Positions 1 through 10,617 of a DNA stretch of 64,000 bases are shown piece by piece (the stretch's first letter is position 1; every line of letters starts with the position of its first letter). Below the pieces are notes generated by a model. The model saw only the letters and a list, made by a program, of their open reading frames with translations. It was not told the origin of the DNA and made no database searches. Source of the DNA: Pyropia haitanensis (taxonomy: Eukaryota; Rhodophyta; Bangiophyceae; Bangiales; Bangiaceae); NCBI GenBank assembly GCA_008729055.1, contig SDUX01000002.1, forward strand, positions 5,235,874 through 5,299,873, written 5' to 3'. The position numbers and the translations under genes are program-made.

Positions 1-2507
1 AGCTCTGGAATGTCCTCAAAGTTCATGCCGTACACGGAGCTCAGGAAGGTCATTGGCACGAACAGGACCGACTGGGGGAGGATGGGACAGCCAAGGGTGT
101 GCAGCACAGGAGGGGGGGGGGAACGGAGAGCAACACACTCGCAAGGGCACACCGTCAGCACACCCGTAGACAGACCACGCGGCGCGTGGGTCCACCCCTC
201 AAAAACGTCGCAGACGGGAGCGCCTCCACCAAACCCGGCGATACCACGGACACCGCCAACCTAGGTCGGCTTCCGCCGCCAAAAAAAAAAAGCCCCTCAA
301 CGTACCACTACCGTCAGCGTCTTCATGATTTCCTGCATCCGGTTATTCGCATTGCCCAGGTACAACTCCATCAGCCCCCCCACGACGGACCGGTAGCTCT
401 CCAAGATGTCCATCACCTGCAGCATGTGGTCCATCACGTCGCGCAGGAAGGGGCGCACGTCCCGCCCACGGCGCGCCCCGCCGCCGCGCCCACCACGGCG
501 GCGGCCACCCGCCGTCCGGAACACCCCCCCGACGCCACCGCCACTGTCGCTGCCCACGCTGGCCGTCGAGTCCACGGCGCGGCCCGCGGCGGCGGCGGAG
601 GCGGCGCCACTCTCTGGCACCAGCAGCAGCAGCTTGGACAGCACATCCCGCAGCGGCCACACGGTGCGGCGGAGGGTGAGCAGGTCCCAGCGGAGGCGGA
701 GGATGGCCGCCATCAAGGAGGGGGGCGTAGCGACCGACGGCGGCGGGGCGGCCGCCGCGTCGGCTGGCGGGCCGTCCCCCCCGCCGCTGCTGCCGCCCGC
801 GGAGCCCGCCAGCCGGCCGCCCACCGCCTCCTCGTCTACCGCCGCGCCGACGACGACGGCGCCGCACTCGGCAAGGAGGGCGCCCTCCAGCTCGTCGATG
901 CGGAAGCCGAAAAACTCGCACAGCACAAACAGCTGATCCACCACCGCGTCCATCATCAGGTACACAACGTGCGCCGCGTCGGGCAGTGCCCCCCGCCCCC
1001 GCGCCAGGACCGTGGCGGCGAGGGCGGAGCGGACGCGCGTGAGCCAATCCCCCGACTGGGGCGACGCCCCCGCGCGCTCTTGGAAGGAGATGACCACCGC
1101 CGCGTCGGCGAGGAGGAAGAGCGACACCTGGTTTCTCGTCAGCGCGTAGCCGCTGTCGACGCCGCGGAGCTCGTGCGAGTGGCACACCACAAAGAGCGAC
1201 GCGCCGCCGCCACCGCCATAGCCCCCACGGTCGCTGCCGTCCGACGCGGCCGCGGTGTACGACGGGGCGCGAGCCAAGGGGACGCTCCCATTCACAGGCG
1301 CCGCGGCCGAGCCCGTGCCGGCGTCCGCGTCGGCGCCGCCCGCGTCCGCGTCGCTCCCGTCATCGTCGCTGCCGCTAAAGATGCCGCTGTCCTCGCCGTC
1401 GACCAGCTCATACTGCTCCACCTTTGGGCGCTGCGGCGTCATCAGCACGTCCTCGCACGCCAGCGGGTGGAGGCCATACATGCCCGACAGGGCGTCGAGC
1501 AGCGTGGACCCGCCATACCCGTCGCAGACGCCATTGACGTGGATCCACCGCACGGCGGTGGAGTGCGGCAGGGGCGCCCGCAGCGCGCCTCGAAGCGCCC
1601 CCAGCTCGTGCACCCCAAACCGCCGCTCCACAATCGACGCGCCCACGTCCACCACCGCCGCGTAGATGCCGTCCCCGCCGTCGCCGTCCACGTCTGCTGT
1701 GCCCGCGCCGTCGGCAGCGCCTGCTCTCCCGTCCACATCGCTGTCGCCGTCACTGTCCGCCGCGGCCGCGACGAGCCGCCGCCACGACCCCCCCGACGAG
1801 AGACCACCGCCGCCCGGCGAGTCACCCGCGCCGCCGCCATCCTCCCCGCCACCGCCGCCGTCGCAGCGGCCGCCGCTGCCGACCGAGCCGCCGCCGTTGC
1901 TGGCAGACCGGCTCAGCGGCGGCGGCGACGCCGCCCCCACCGCCGCCTCTGCGTCCGCCTCGAGGACGGGCACCATGTAGCGTTCCGACGCAGACGGCCG
2001 CGCGCCGCTGCTCTCCGCCCGCGCCATCGCGCCGAGGATGGTGGCGTCCAGGCCGCCGCCGCCGCCGTGGCCGCGACGGCCGCGCCGCCGGGACGTGGCG
2101 GCTTCGACGGCGGCGGCGGCCCGCCGGCCGGGGTGGGCGTCGCCGCTGCCACCGCCAGCCGCGCCGCCCGCGCCGACCGCCGCCCCCCAGTCCGCGGCGG
2201 CCGGCGCGGGGCGCACCCGGAACGGGGACCAGGTGAGCCAGCCCGTCGGCGGGGCGGCCGGCAGTGACGTTGCGCCGCGCACGCCATCATCGGGGGCGGG
2301 CCCCCCAGCAGGGCCGCCATCCTCGCCGAGCGCGCGGGCGGGCCGGCCGCGCCGCGACGGTGGCACAGGCAGCGGAGCGAGAGGGGGTGGCGGCGCCCCG
2401 GGCGCGTGGCCGCCGGCGGCGGCGCGCGGCGTCGTCAGCAGTGGGGTGGACTCGGATGCGCGCGGGCGCTCCGCGGCGGCCGCGGCGGCGTGCTCGTCGA
2501 TAGCCAT
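1..2507 (-). CDS. CorA-family Mg2+ transporter (3' end beyond window)
   Basis: Membrane Mg2+ channel/transporter of the CorA family. Exon 1 runs 2507 to 306 and exon 2 from 71 off the left edge. The intron (305-72) begins GTACGT and ends CCCCCAG, and joining is in phase: MKTLTVV continues as SVLFVPMTFLSSVYGMNFED, giving the first membrane helix and the diagnostic GMN loop. Upstream, WIHVNG, the FGLHPLACEDV-like segment (GLHPLACEDVLMTPQRPKVE), a VVISFQER strand and the stalk helix RPFLRDVMDHMLQVMDILESY are all CorA landmarks. An upstream in-frame stretch to 2693 has only a GTG start. ATG 2507 in a GCCATGG context, giving MAIDEHAAAA, is the better start. The long Gly/Ala/Ser insertions are unusual for the family. 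The second membrane helix lies outside the window. Organelle or plasma-membrane location cannot be told. Confidence 0.88.
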
Positions 2508-3321
2508 GGCAATAACAGCATGGCCGACCACCACGGTCCGGGGCTGGAGCAACGCCGCAGACGCGCAGCTGCAGGGCGGAAATGGGCAGCGACTCGGGGC
2601 GACAGGCAAAAAACGAGAGTCGCTGTCGGCGGGCCGAGCGGACTGTCCCGCAGCAACTCCAAAGCCGCTCAGTAGGGTTCCCGCATTAGCCACGTGTTTG
2701 CGGAACTCGTGTGACTTTTGATCGTCGGCCGCGTAAGCAGCGTCGCACGTGCCCTTGGATGACCGATTCGATCGTTATGGCAATGAAATTACGCCTGGAA
2801 TCGGCTCGCACGTCTGTTGGTGGTGGTTTGTGTGCGCCCGTCCACTTTGCCGTGACGCACGCGCGGTGCGGCCGCCTCGTAGCATGCAGCGGGGTTGCGG
2901 AGGCACCAGCCGCGGCCACGTGGTCCAGCGGGGGGCGTTTCCCACTCGCAGCTGACGGCGTTGCTGGCCCTCGCGACGCGCGCTGGCCTTCTGCCATCGC
3001 CGGTGGTCTCTGGCGGCTGCTGCTTGCGGAGCTGCGCCAGTGGGCTGCGCGGGCGGGCCGTCGTCTGGGCGGGTGGGGGTCCCCGCTCTGGCGGCCGCTG
3101 TGCGTGGTGCGGCTGGTGAGGGGTGTAGCGGCGGCTGCAGCCGCGGAGTCTGGGTCAGAGTCTGCGGTCTCTCCCGGGTCCACTTTGCCGCTGGCCGCGT
3201 CGGCTGCCTTCGCCTGCGCGGCGGCATCGCCGCCCCCCTCTGCGCGGGTTCCCCCGCAGGGTGCGACGGCGGCAAGGTCCGTACCGCTGGGCTCGCTGGC
3301 GGGCCCTAGCGGGAGACCACC
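2508..3321. promoter_or_regulatory. Divergent intergenic region between CorA and CNOT3
   Basis: This 0.8-kb stretch separates two genes transcribed away from each other, so it should hold both promoters and 5' leaders. I see no TATA box, no conserved ORF and no repeat. Only relatively AT-rich sequence around 2700-2800 stands out against the GC-rich surroundings. Assignment rests on position only. Confidence 0.4.
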
Positions 3322-5469
3322 ATGGCTAATCGGAAGCTACAAGGGGAGATTGAGCGGGTCCTGAAAAAGGTGGACGAAGGCATGCAAGTGTTTGAGTCCA
3401 TCTGGGACAAGGTCTACTCTGCGCCGACGACCGCGCAAAAGGAGAAGTATGAGGGGGACCTGAAGAAGGAAATTAAGAAGCTGCAGCGGCTACGAGACCA
3501 GATCAAGACGTGGCAAGGGGACTCGTCCATCAAGGACAAGACGAAGCTCGACGTCAACCGTAAGCTCATTGAGGAGAAGATGGAGAAGTTCAAGGTGTGC
3601 GAGAAGGAGACCAAGACCAAGGCCTTTTCCAAGGAGGGCCTCGCGCAGGACCGGACAGACCCCAAGGAGAAGGCCAAGCGGGAGGTGGGCGAATGGATCA
3701 CGGACTCCATCTTTAGGCTCCGCGAGCAGTGCGACGAGTTTGAGGCGGAAGTAGAGTCCCTGTCGGCCAGCGGTGGCTCCAAGCGGTCCCGCAAGGCGGA
3801 CAACCCGCGGATATCGGACCTGCGCACCCACATTGAGCGGCATCAATTCCACGTCAAGTCGCTCGAGCGCATCCTCCGCGCCGTCGACAATGACGCGCTG
3901 CCGCCAGAGAAGGTCAACGAGCTCCGCGACGGTGTTGACTACTACACCGACGCGAACCAGGAGCCTGACTTTTATGAGGACGAGGAGATGTACGACCAGC
4001 TGAACCTGGACATGCTCGGCGCCGCCACCGCGCCACCGCTGCCACTACCCAAGACGAAGAAGGAGGAGGAGGCAGCAGCGGCCGAGGCGGCAGCCGGCGC
4101 GGCCTCGGGCGGCGGCGGCGGTGCGTCTGACCCCTCTACGGCTGGCGGTGACGGCAAGGCCGGAACCAGCAACGGCAGCAGCGACGCCCTCACGCGCGCG
4201 TCGTCGGCATCGCCGCGGGCAGGCAAGGGCGGCAACCCCGGGGCGGTGTCGTCGCCTCGAAATTCCAAGGGTGGCGGCGGCCGTTCCTCGTCCTCGGGGC
4301 CGTCTGGGCGGGGAAGCATGAAGGGCAACACGCCAAAGGCTGGCGGCGGTGGTGCGGGCCTGTCGGCAAACTCCCCGATGCTCACGGTGCTCCCGTCATC
4401 GGTCGGCCCGCCGCAGACGTCGCCTAAGTCGGGGCGGGGCAAGGCGCTCACGGCGGCCATATCGCCTGCGCAGCTGACTCCATCTCGCAGTGGCAGCGCC
4501 AAGGGCACCAAGCAGTCCCATGCGGCGGGGGTGGGGTCCGTGCTGGGGTCTCTTCCGACGTCGTCTGTGTCCGTGAGCGGCCACTCGCCGTCAACCACGG
4601 CACCCGCGCCGACGTCGGGGCCGCTGATGAGCGCGGTCGTGCGTGGGGTGAGCAGCTCGTCGGCAGGTGGGCATGCGCCTTCACCGTCACTGCGGTCGTC
4701 GTCAGGGCTGGCGTCTTCGCCGCCAGCTGCGGCGGCGGCGTCCCCGCGGGCACCGCTGCCGCCGTCTGCCAGGGGGGGTGCACAGCCAGCAGCGGGCGGC
4801 AAAGCGACCAGCGGTAGTGGGACCGCCCTCGAGGAGTTGCCCCTGTCGGCCTCTGTGTCCAGTGGTCCAGCAGCCCCACCTGTGGGGCGGGCACCGTACG
4901 CATCACCAACCGTGCCGCGGCCGGCTGAGGCGGCTTCGCATTTGGGTTTGCTGGACTCTGCCCTCAGCTTCATGCCCGAGAGTGCGTACGGAGCGGACGA
5001 AGAGGCGGGCGGTGGCGGCGGTGGTGTCGCTGCGACGGCCAACGGTGGCGGCGGTGTCCAGGGCGGGGGGCCCGGGCTGGCATCGAGTGCGATGCGGAGC
5101 GCGCGCAACCCCGCAGCGACGCCGTCGTGCTTCCCGTCTGTTCCCGCCACGGCGTTCAATCAGGCGGCGCTGTTTGAAAAGTTTGACCTTGACACCCTCT
5201 TCTTCATCTTTTACTACCAGCAGGGCACCTACCAGCAGTACCTGGCGGCCAACGAACTAAAACGTCAGTCGTGGCGCTTCCACAAGAAGTATCTGACCTG
5301 GTTCCAGCGGCATGAGGAGCCCAAGATTACGACGGATGAGTTTGAGCAAGGCACCTATGTCTACTTTGACTACCACCTCAAGGCTGAGTCAGCCAACGGC
5401 AGTCAAGAGTATGGGTGGTGCCAGCGCGTCAAGAGCGAGTTTGTCTTCCAGTATGAATACTTAGAATGA
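3322..5469 (+). CDS. CNOT3: CCR4-NOT complex subunit 3 (NOT3/NOT5 type)
   Basis: Scaffold subunit of the CCR4-NOT complex, which drives mRNA deadenylation and decay in the cytoplasm and also acts in transcription. This is a single exon of 715 residues. ATG 3322 sits in an ideal context (ACCACCATGG). Residues 1-230 are the charged, coiled-coil NOT3 N-terminal domain: MANRKLQGEIERVLKKVDEG, then VFESIWDKVYSAPTTAQKEK, then KEIKKLQRLRDQIKTWQ. Residues about 240-600 are a disordered Ser/Gly/Ala/Pro linker. Residues about 610-715 are the NOT2/3/5 box, with FEKFDLDTLFFIFYYQQGTY, RQSWRFHKKYLTWFQRHEEP and a final VKSEFVFQYEYLE. Length and order match the family and no frameshift is needed. The only neighbour on this side is the divergent CorA gene, with no functional link evident. 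Confidence 0.97.
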   Translation: MANRKLQGEIERVLKKVDEGMQVFESIWDKVYSAPTTAQKEKYEGDLKKEIKKLQRLRDQIKTWQGDSSIKDKTKLDVNRKLIEEKMEKFKVCEKETKTKAFSKEGLAQDRTDPKEKAKREVGEWITDSIFRLREQCDEFEAEVESLSASGGSKRSRKADNPRISDLRTHIERHQFHVKSLERILRAVDNDALPPEKVNELRDGVDYYTDANQEPDFYEDEEMYDQLNLDMLGAATAPPLPLPKTKKEEEAAAAEAAAGAASGGGGGASDPSTAGGDGKAGTSNGSSDALTRASSASPRAGKGGNPGAVSSPRNSKGGGGRSSSSGPSGRGSMKGNTPKAGGGGAGLSANSPMLTVLPSSVGPPQTSPKSGRGKALTAAISPAQLTPSRSGSAKGTKQSHAAGVGSVLGSLPTSSVSVSGHSPSTTAPAPTSGPLMSAVVRGVSSSSAGGHAPSPSLRSSSGLASSPPAAAAASPRAPLPPSARGGAQPAAGGKATSGSGTALEELPLSASVSSGPAAPPVGRAPYASPTVPRPAEAASHLGLLDSALSFMPESAYGADEEAGGGGGGVAATANGGGGVQGGGPGLASSAMRSARNPAATPSCFPSVPATAFNQAALFEKFDLDTLFFIFYYQQGTYQQYLAANELKRQSWRFHKKYLTWFQRHEEPKITTDEFEQGTYVYFDYHLKAESANGSQEYGWCQRVKSEFVFQYEYLE

Positions 5470-6097
5470 CGTGCGGGCCACTCCCTTGGGGTCGCTTCTG
5501 GCTTGATGCTGATGGTGTCGGTGCCTGCCGGCCTGGACATTATTATCCCTCAAGAGTGCGTTTTCTCTGTTGCTACACACCTTTTTTTGTCGCCTGTTGT
5601 TGCGTGGGCGTCGGCCCCCACCCCCGCTCATGGACACCCGGTGGACGGCTTTGCGTGGCCTCGACGAGGCCGCGGCGAGCCAGGGCGGGCCCCTCGGCGG
5701 TAGAGGCGGCGGCGAGGTTACCGCCAACGGCGGCGCTGCAATCTCAAGCGGCGTTCCAGACAGGAGCGGTGGAACAGACGGTGCCATCCTACCGCCGTGC
5801 CTTCACGCAGCAGGTCTGCCGGCGATGGTGTCTGCCTGGGGTGTAAGGAAGAACAACACATGCACTCCCAGTGCGCGTACAATGTCTTCGTTCACCCCCA
5901 CCCCCATCCATCGCGATGCCATCCCCCACGCGATTTCCCCACTCGCCATTCCCCGCCATGCCATTCCCCCTCACGCCAATCCGCCTCACGCATTCCCCCC
6001 ACACCACACCCTTGCCCACATGACCCACCCACGCACAATCCACTCCCACCCTTGTCCACCGTACGCAGTACCAACCCCCACCTCTGGCGGGGCGTCG
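5470..6097. other. Convergent 3' region with C-rich, G-poor strand asymmetry
   Basis: Lies between the stop codons of CNOT3 (+) and the RCC1-like gene (-), so it should contain both 3' UTRs. From about 5895 to 6080 the + strand is almost free of G and made of imperfect repeats of CATTCCCC, CCACACC and CCATCC. No ORF here has a recognisable product and I see no clear polyadenylation signal. Confidence 0.5.
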
Positions 6098-8117
6098 TCA
6101 GCCCTGGCACCTCGGCGCCTGGTTGGTCTGGTCCGCCCGGTCCATAAAGAAAAATGGTACGCCCGCCACCTTGTGGCAGTCCGTGCTCCCATCACTGCGC
6201 CCGCCCACCGTCGCGCCCGCGTTGGCCACCGAGATGCTTGACAGCTTGTAGAAGCAGCCGCACGGCGCGTCAAAGCGCCATGTGTAGCCGGCCGTACACG
6301 CGCGGGACTCACACACCCCCGACGAGACGGAGCGGAGGCACGTGCCCCGCGCGGCGTGGCGCTCACAGGGGATGCGGTTGAACTCCACCGGCGGGTCGCA
6401 CCTGCGCGCGGGGAACAGACGGGGAGGGGAAAGAGGGCACACAAAGAAGCGGCGCAGAAAAAAAAAAAACCCAACAAGCAGTGGCAGCGCAACCGCAGCA
6501 CACGGCAGCAAGAAAAAAGCAACAATCCACCAGTCAACAACTGCTGCGTAGCGCACGAGGGCCACGAGTGTCATGGCCGGAGGTGCCGGACTGCCTGCCG
6601 ACGCCGGCAGCCGCCAGCTGGGACCCAACCGATGGGGCGAACCGCATGGGCGCGGGCCAACCGACCAGCCGACCCACATGCACCCCACTGCCCACCTGTA
6701 ACCACCAATCCCTCGCCACCCCCCCCCACCTCCACTCCCATCGTCAAAACAAACGTACTCGCCAAAGGAGCACTCGCCCCAGCACGCCGCGCGCGTGTCG
6801 TTGCGGCGGATGCCGCACGTGTGGCTCATCCCTGAGTTGATCTCAATAAACTCAGACGCGACCGGCGTGCCGCGCGGCCAAAAAGTCCGCCCCCAGCAGT
6901 GCGGCCGCAGCTGCGTGTCGAGGGCGCACGTGAACATGCGGCCGGCCGACAGGCTGCCCTCGGCGCCCGCCCACGTCACCCCCGACGGCGCGGTGCACTC
7001 GTTGAGGGAGGAGCAGTCCCCCCAGGCGCGCAAGTCGGCCGTGTCCATCACCACCCCCGCCACGTGCTTCTCCCCTACGGTGAGGGCGGAAAAGAGGACG
7101 CCGTCGGGGACGAGCAACTCGGCAGCGCCGGGCTGGCTGCCGTACGCGCCAGAGCACTGGACGCGCCCCTTGAACGTGCGGACGCACGTAAAGCCGTCGC
7201 CGGCGCGGACAGACACGACCGGGTCATTGTCGGCGGCGTCGCCAATCGCGGGGGGGACCAAGTTATCGCTCGACGCCGGCCCGCTGCTGCCCCAACAGAC
7301 GGGGACGAGGGAGTTGAGGAAGGCGGCGTTGCTCTCGGGCGTGTCCGTCTTGAGCGCCAGGTGCTGCAGGTTCACCAGCTCCGCGTCAAAGGTCAGGGCG
7401 CAGGCATGGCGCGAGCCGGTGCTGATTTGCAGCGCAACCTGCCCGGCCGGCGTCGCGCTGACCACCTGCGTGGGTGGCGGGACAAACCAACAACGAGGGG
7501 TGGTGCCACAGAAGAAAACAAGCCAAGAACAGAGAGGAACGCAACAGGGGGAACGGTGGGGGTGATGGTTAGCAAGAGCTGAACACAATCAGGGCGCCGC
7601 GCCGCACATGAACGTATCGCCGAGGGTGGCGTCAAGTGCCACGGGAGTGGAAAGGGCGCAGCCGCCCACCACCACTCCAGCCACCACACCCACCATCAGC
7701 CCACCCTTAACGAAAAACGACCCCTCGGCGTACCTGCTTGTCCACCCCCCAGCACATTATCTGCAGCGTCACCCGCTCAATGCCGCAGGCGTAGCCCGTG
7801 TGGCTGTCCACCGACAGCCACGTGTACTGGCTGGTGCTCTGCTCCGAGTTGACTGGGATCTGGTCGCCCCAAAAGTAGAGCGCGTCGTCGAGCGCGCGGA
7901 TGGCCGAGCTGCTCCCCTGCGCCAGGCCCATCAGCTGAAAGTTGCTGAGCATGTACGTGACGACGGGCAGCTCCGCCATGGCGGGGGTGGGGGCCGCTCC
8001 GAGCGCCGCCGCCACCGCCGCCGCCGCCGCCGCGCCAGCGGCGGCCAGCAGCCGCGGCCGACGTCGCACCGCCGTTGGCCGGCGCTGCGGTGGGGTACCT
8101 CCGCCATGCACCGCCAT
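6098..8117 (-). CDS. Secreted RCC1-like beta-propeller protein with Cys-rich C-terminus
   Basis: Three exons join in frame: 8117-7734, 7465-6759 and 6401-6098, giving 464 residues. Introns are 7733-7466 (GTACGC...GCAG) and 6758-6402 (GTACGT...GCAG). The N-terminus has RRRPR followed by an Ala-rich hydrophobic core ending APTPAMA (residues 18-48), a likely signal peptide; a thylakoid-lumen transit sequence is the alternative. Repeating blades follow: GYACGIERVTLQIMCWG, ISTGSRHACALT, VRAGDGFTCVRTFKGRVQCSG, LSAGRMFTCALDTQLRPHCW, INSGMSHTCGIRRND. These resemble the RCC1/BLIP-II-like repeats of plant CRINKLY4 ectodomains. The third exon adds about 100 residues with ten cysteines and no membrane helix. 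The hydrophobic segment seen if introns are read through is intronic. Ligand and role are unknown. Fold call is by motif only. Confidence 0.78.
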
Positions 8118-10403
8118 GAGGGAGGGGTGGTGGGGGACGGCAGCAGGGAGGGGAGGGGGGGGGAAGGGGGGGGCGACAGAGGCAGCCTAGTCACCCACGT
8201 CGAGCGCCACCGACGCAGGTGGACGAAGAGGGGAGGGAGATGGAGGGGGAGGATGGGCGTGAGAACGGCCGGCCGCCCGTGTCGACAGTGGCGACAGTGG
8301 TGAGCAGCAAAAGCGACACCGCAGCGACCGAGGTGCACCCGAATAAAACAGGCAAGACTGGCCGGTGGCGGCGGCGGCGGCGGCGGCAGTGGCGGCGGCG
8401 GAGGCGGCGGCGGCGACGACACTTTTCGTCGACACAGAGGAGCCTCTCACGCGGTGGTCCCACCCGTCGCCCCACGGGCCACAGGCAGTGCGGGGGGGCG
8501 GATGGGGAGCGACGGCCGCCTCGGCGGCACAGGAGGGCTGTGGCAGCCAGCAAACGCGTCGCTCACCCCCCACAGGGCATTGCCGCGCCAGGGCCAATCG
8601 CCATCCGCCCATCCCCCCCCCACCAACGGCCGTGTCACCTTGGCCGCCCCCTCCGCTACGGCCGCGTCGCCTTGGCCGCCGCCCCCCCCCCCCCGGGATG
8701 GCACCGGCGCAGGGGCGCGAAAGCGAATTACGCCCCCGCCATGGCGGCCACCGTCCCGCGGCCGTGCTTGTGCCTATGCCACGCAGAGTGGGCCGTGGGC
8801 GGCCGCCGCCGACGGGCGGGTCGGCCCCGCGCGCCGCCCCGGCTCTGACGTGGCCACGCCGTCACTGCCGCCGGCCGCTCGACGCAAACCCGGCGCATGG
8901 CCACCGCGTGCGTGTATCGTCGTGTGTTGTGAATGGCAGCGGGCGGGGGAGATGCGCCGCCCAACGTGCCACTGGTGAAGGCGCTATGGCCAGGGGCGAT
9001 GGCGTTCGCCGGCAGCGCGTGGATCCTCGCCTCCCCAAAAAAGGCGTGATGCATCTCCACAGCGCCGATGCTGCCGCGGCCACAGCGACACGGCAAAGGC
9101 GTTGACGGGGGCCATCGAATTGGACGGGGTGCCGCACCTATCGCATGAAATTCGTGTCTCCGTCCACACCACCCATGATAGGTCACTTGGGGTCCATTAC
9201 TTTAGAAATACATTGTAATTACATACGCCACCAACAATCTCCACATCTCCCCACCTTTCGCTTCCAGCTCTGGCCCAAGTATTCTTTTGCATGGGACCAA
9301 CGGTGGGCCGCGTCCGGCACAGGATCGCCACCCCATTGGCTCGCCCGCCCGCTCTGGCCGTGGTGGTGGCCCGAGATCCGGCCACCCACCCAACTGCGGG
9401 CTGCACCGTCACCCTCGAGAGACCCCACGGGCCAGTGCTGGCAAAGGGGGGGGCGGCCCGTGCAGGGGGCTGGTGGCCCGCCAGCCCCGTTGCGGCTGCG
9501 CAGGGAGCTCGTGGCACGCACACGCGCGCCGGCTGTCCCCCGTCCTGGCCTGGTCTGGCGGGGGCGGGGGGGGGGGGGGGGCGGGAGAGGCGGGGCCTGC
9601 GAGCACGCCGACCAGACGCCCAGCCGACCGACCACCTCTTTGGGGAGGTCCAGCTGCTGCTCAGACAGACAGGCAGCCACCCACCCCCGCGTGGCCGCCA
9701 CCCAGCCGCCCGCGCCTGGGGGGGCGCGGAGGCCGGTCGTGCCACCGCCGGGCCGCCAGCGGCGGCGCGCCGGCTGTCGTGTATCTCCGCCCGCCCCGCC
9801 GCGCGCTGTCCGCGAGACGTCTCTGCCCGCGGCGGGGGTGTGCGCGAGCGCGAGCGCGCCAACGTCTGGCAGCCTGCGTGGCGGCCACCCCCGCCCCGCC
9901 CCCTCTATTTTTCCGACAGGGGGTTGTTCTCTCTTCTTGGTCTGGGTCTGCATTGCTTTCCTCGCCCCGGCCTGTTCCGGTGCGGTGGAGGCCGCCTGGC
10001 TGGCCGGGTCGCGACGCTTGCGCTTTGTGTCTCCTTTGCTTCTTTGTTGCTGTCTGTGCTGGCGCGGTGGGCGGGTGCGTGGCTTTCGACGCGCACCCGC
10101 GCGCGCGGGAGACGGCGACCGCCACGCTCGCCGCCACCGCGGCCCGTCCCCGCTGCCGCCTGCCGTTCCCCGTCCTCCACCCTTCCCACCGCTCGTTTCA
10201 GTCCCCTGCTCTTCCCACCGCTCGTTCCCGTCTCCCCAGCTCGTCCCACCACCCTCTCCGCCTGAGCCCCCCCCCCCCCCCACCCCCCTGTCTCCCTCGT
10301 CTTTTGCCTGTTCATCTGCCCCTTCTCCCCCCCCCCTCCCCTCCCTCCCCCCGTCATCCTCACCGGCGTCTGGCAGCTCCCGAGCAGCGGCGTCGGCGGC
10401 GCC
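8118..10403. other. Intergenic region between divergent RCC1-like and UBX genes
   Basis: About 2.3 kb with no ORF I can tie to a family. 8118-8240 is purine-rich on + (pyrimidine-rich toward the RCC1-like gene), the expected leader of that gene. 9180-9250 is a short AT-rich island. 10180-10400 is strongly C/T-rich (long C and CCCTC runs) directly upstream of the UBX start. Long ORFs on both strands here use non-ATG starts and look like by-products of high GC content. Confidence 0.5.
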
Positions 10404-10529
10404 ATGGAGGACCTCTCCCTCTCCTCCCTCTTTGGCCCCGTCTCGGCCGACCCGTCGGGGTCACCGTCGCCGCCGCGGCCGCCCGCGCCCCGCGGGGCGG
10501 CCAGCCCGGCGCGCAAGCGCGGGCCGCCG

Positions 10530-10561
<32 letters not shown>

Positions 10562-10581
10562 CCACCCGTCGCGGGGCTTTC

Positions 10582-10617
<36 letters not shown>

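Noticed and set aside
99..2267. Long + strand ORF opposite the CorA gene
   Set aside because: Non-ATG start and Arg/Pro/His-rich reading. The minus strand shows CorA motifs and a splice to GMN.
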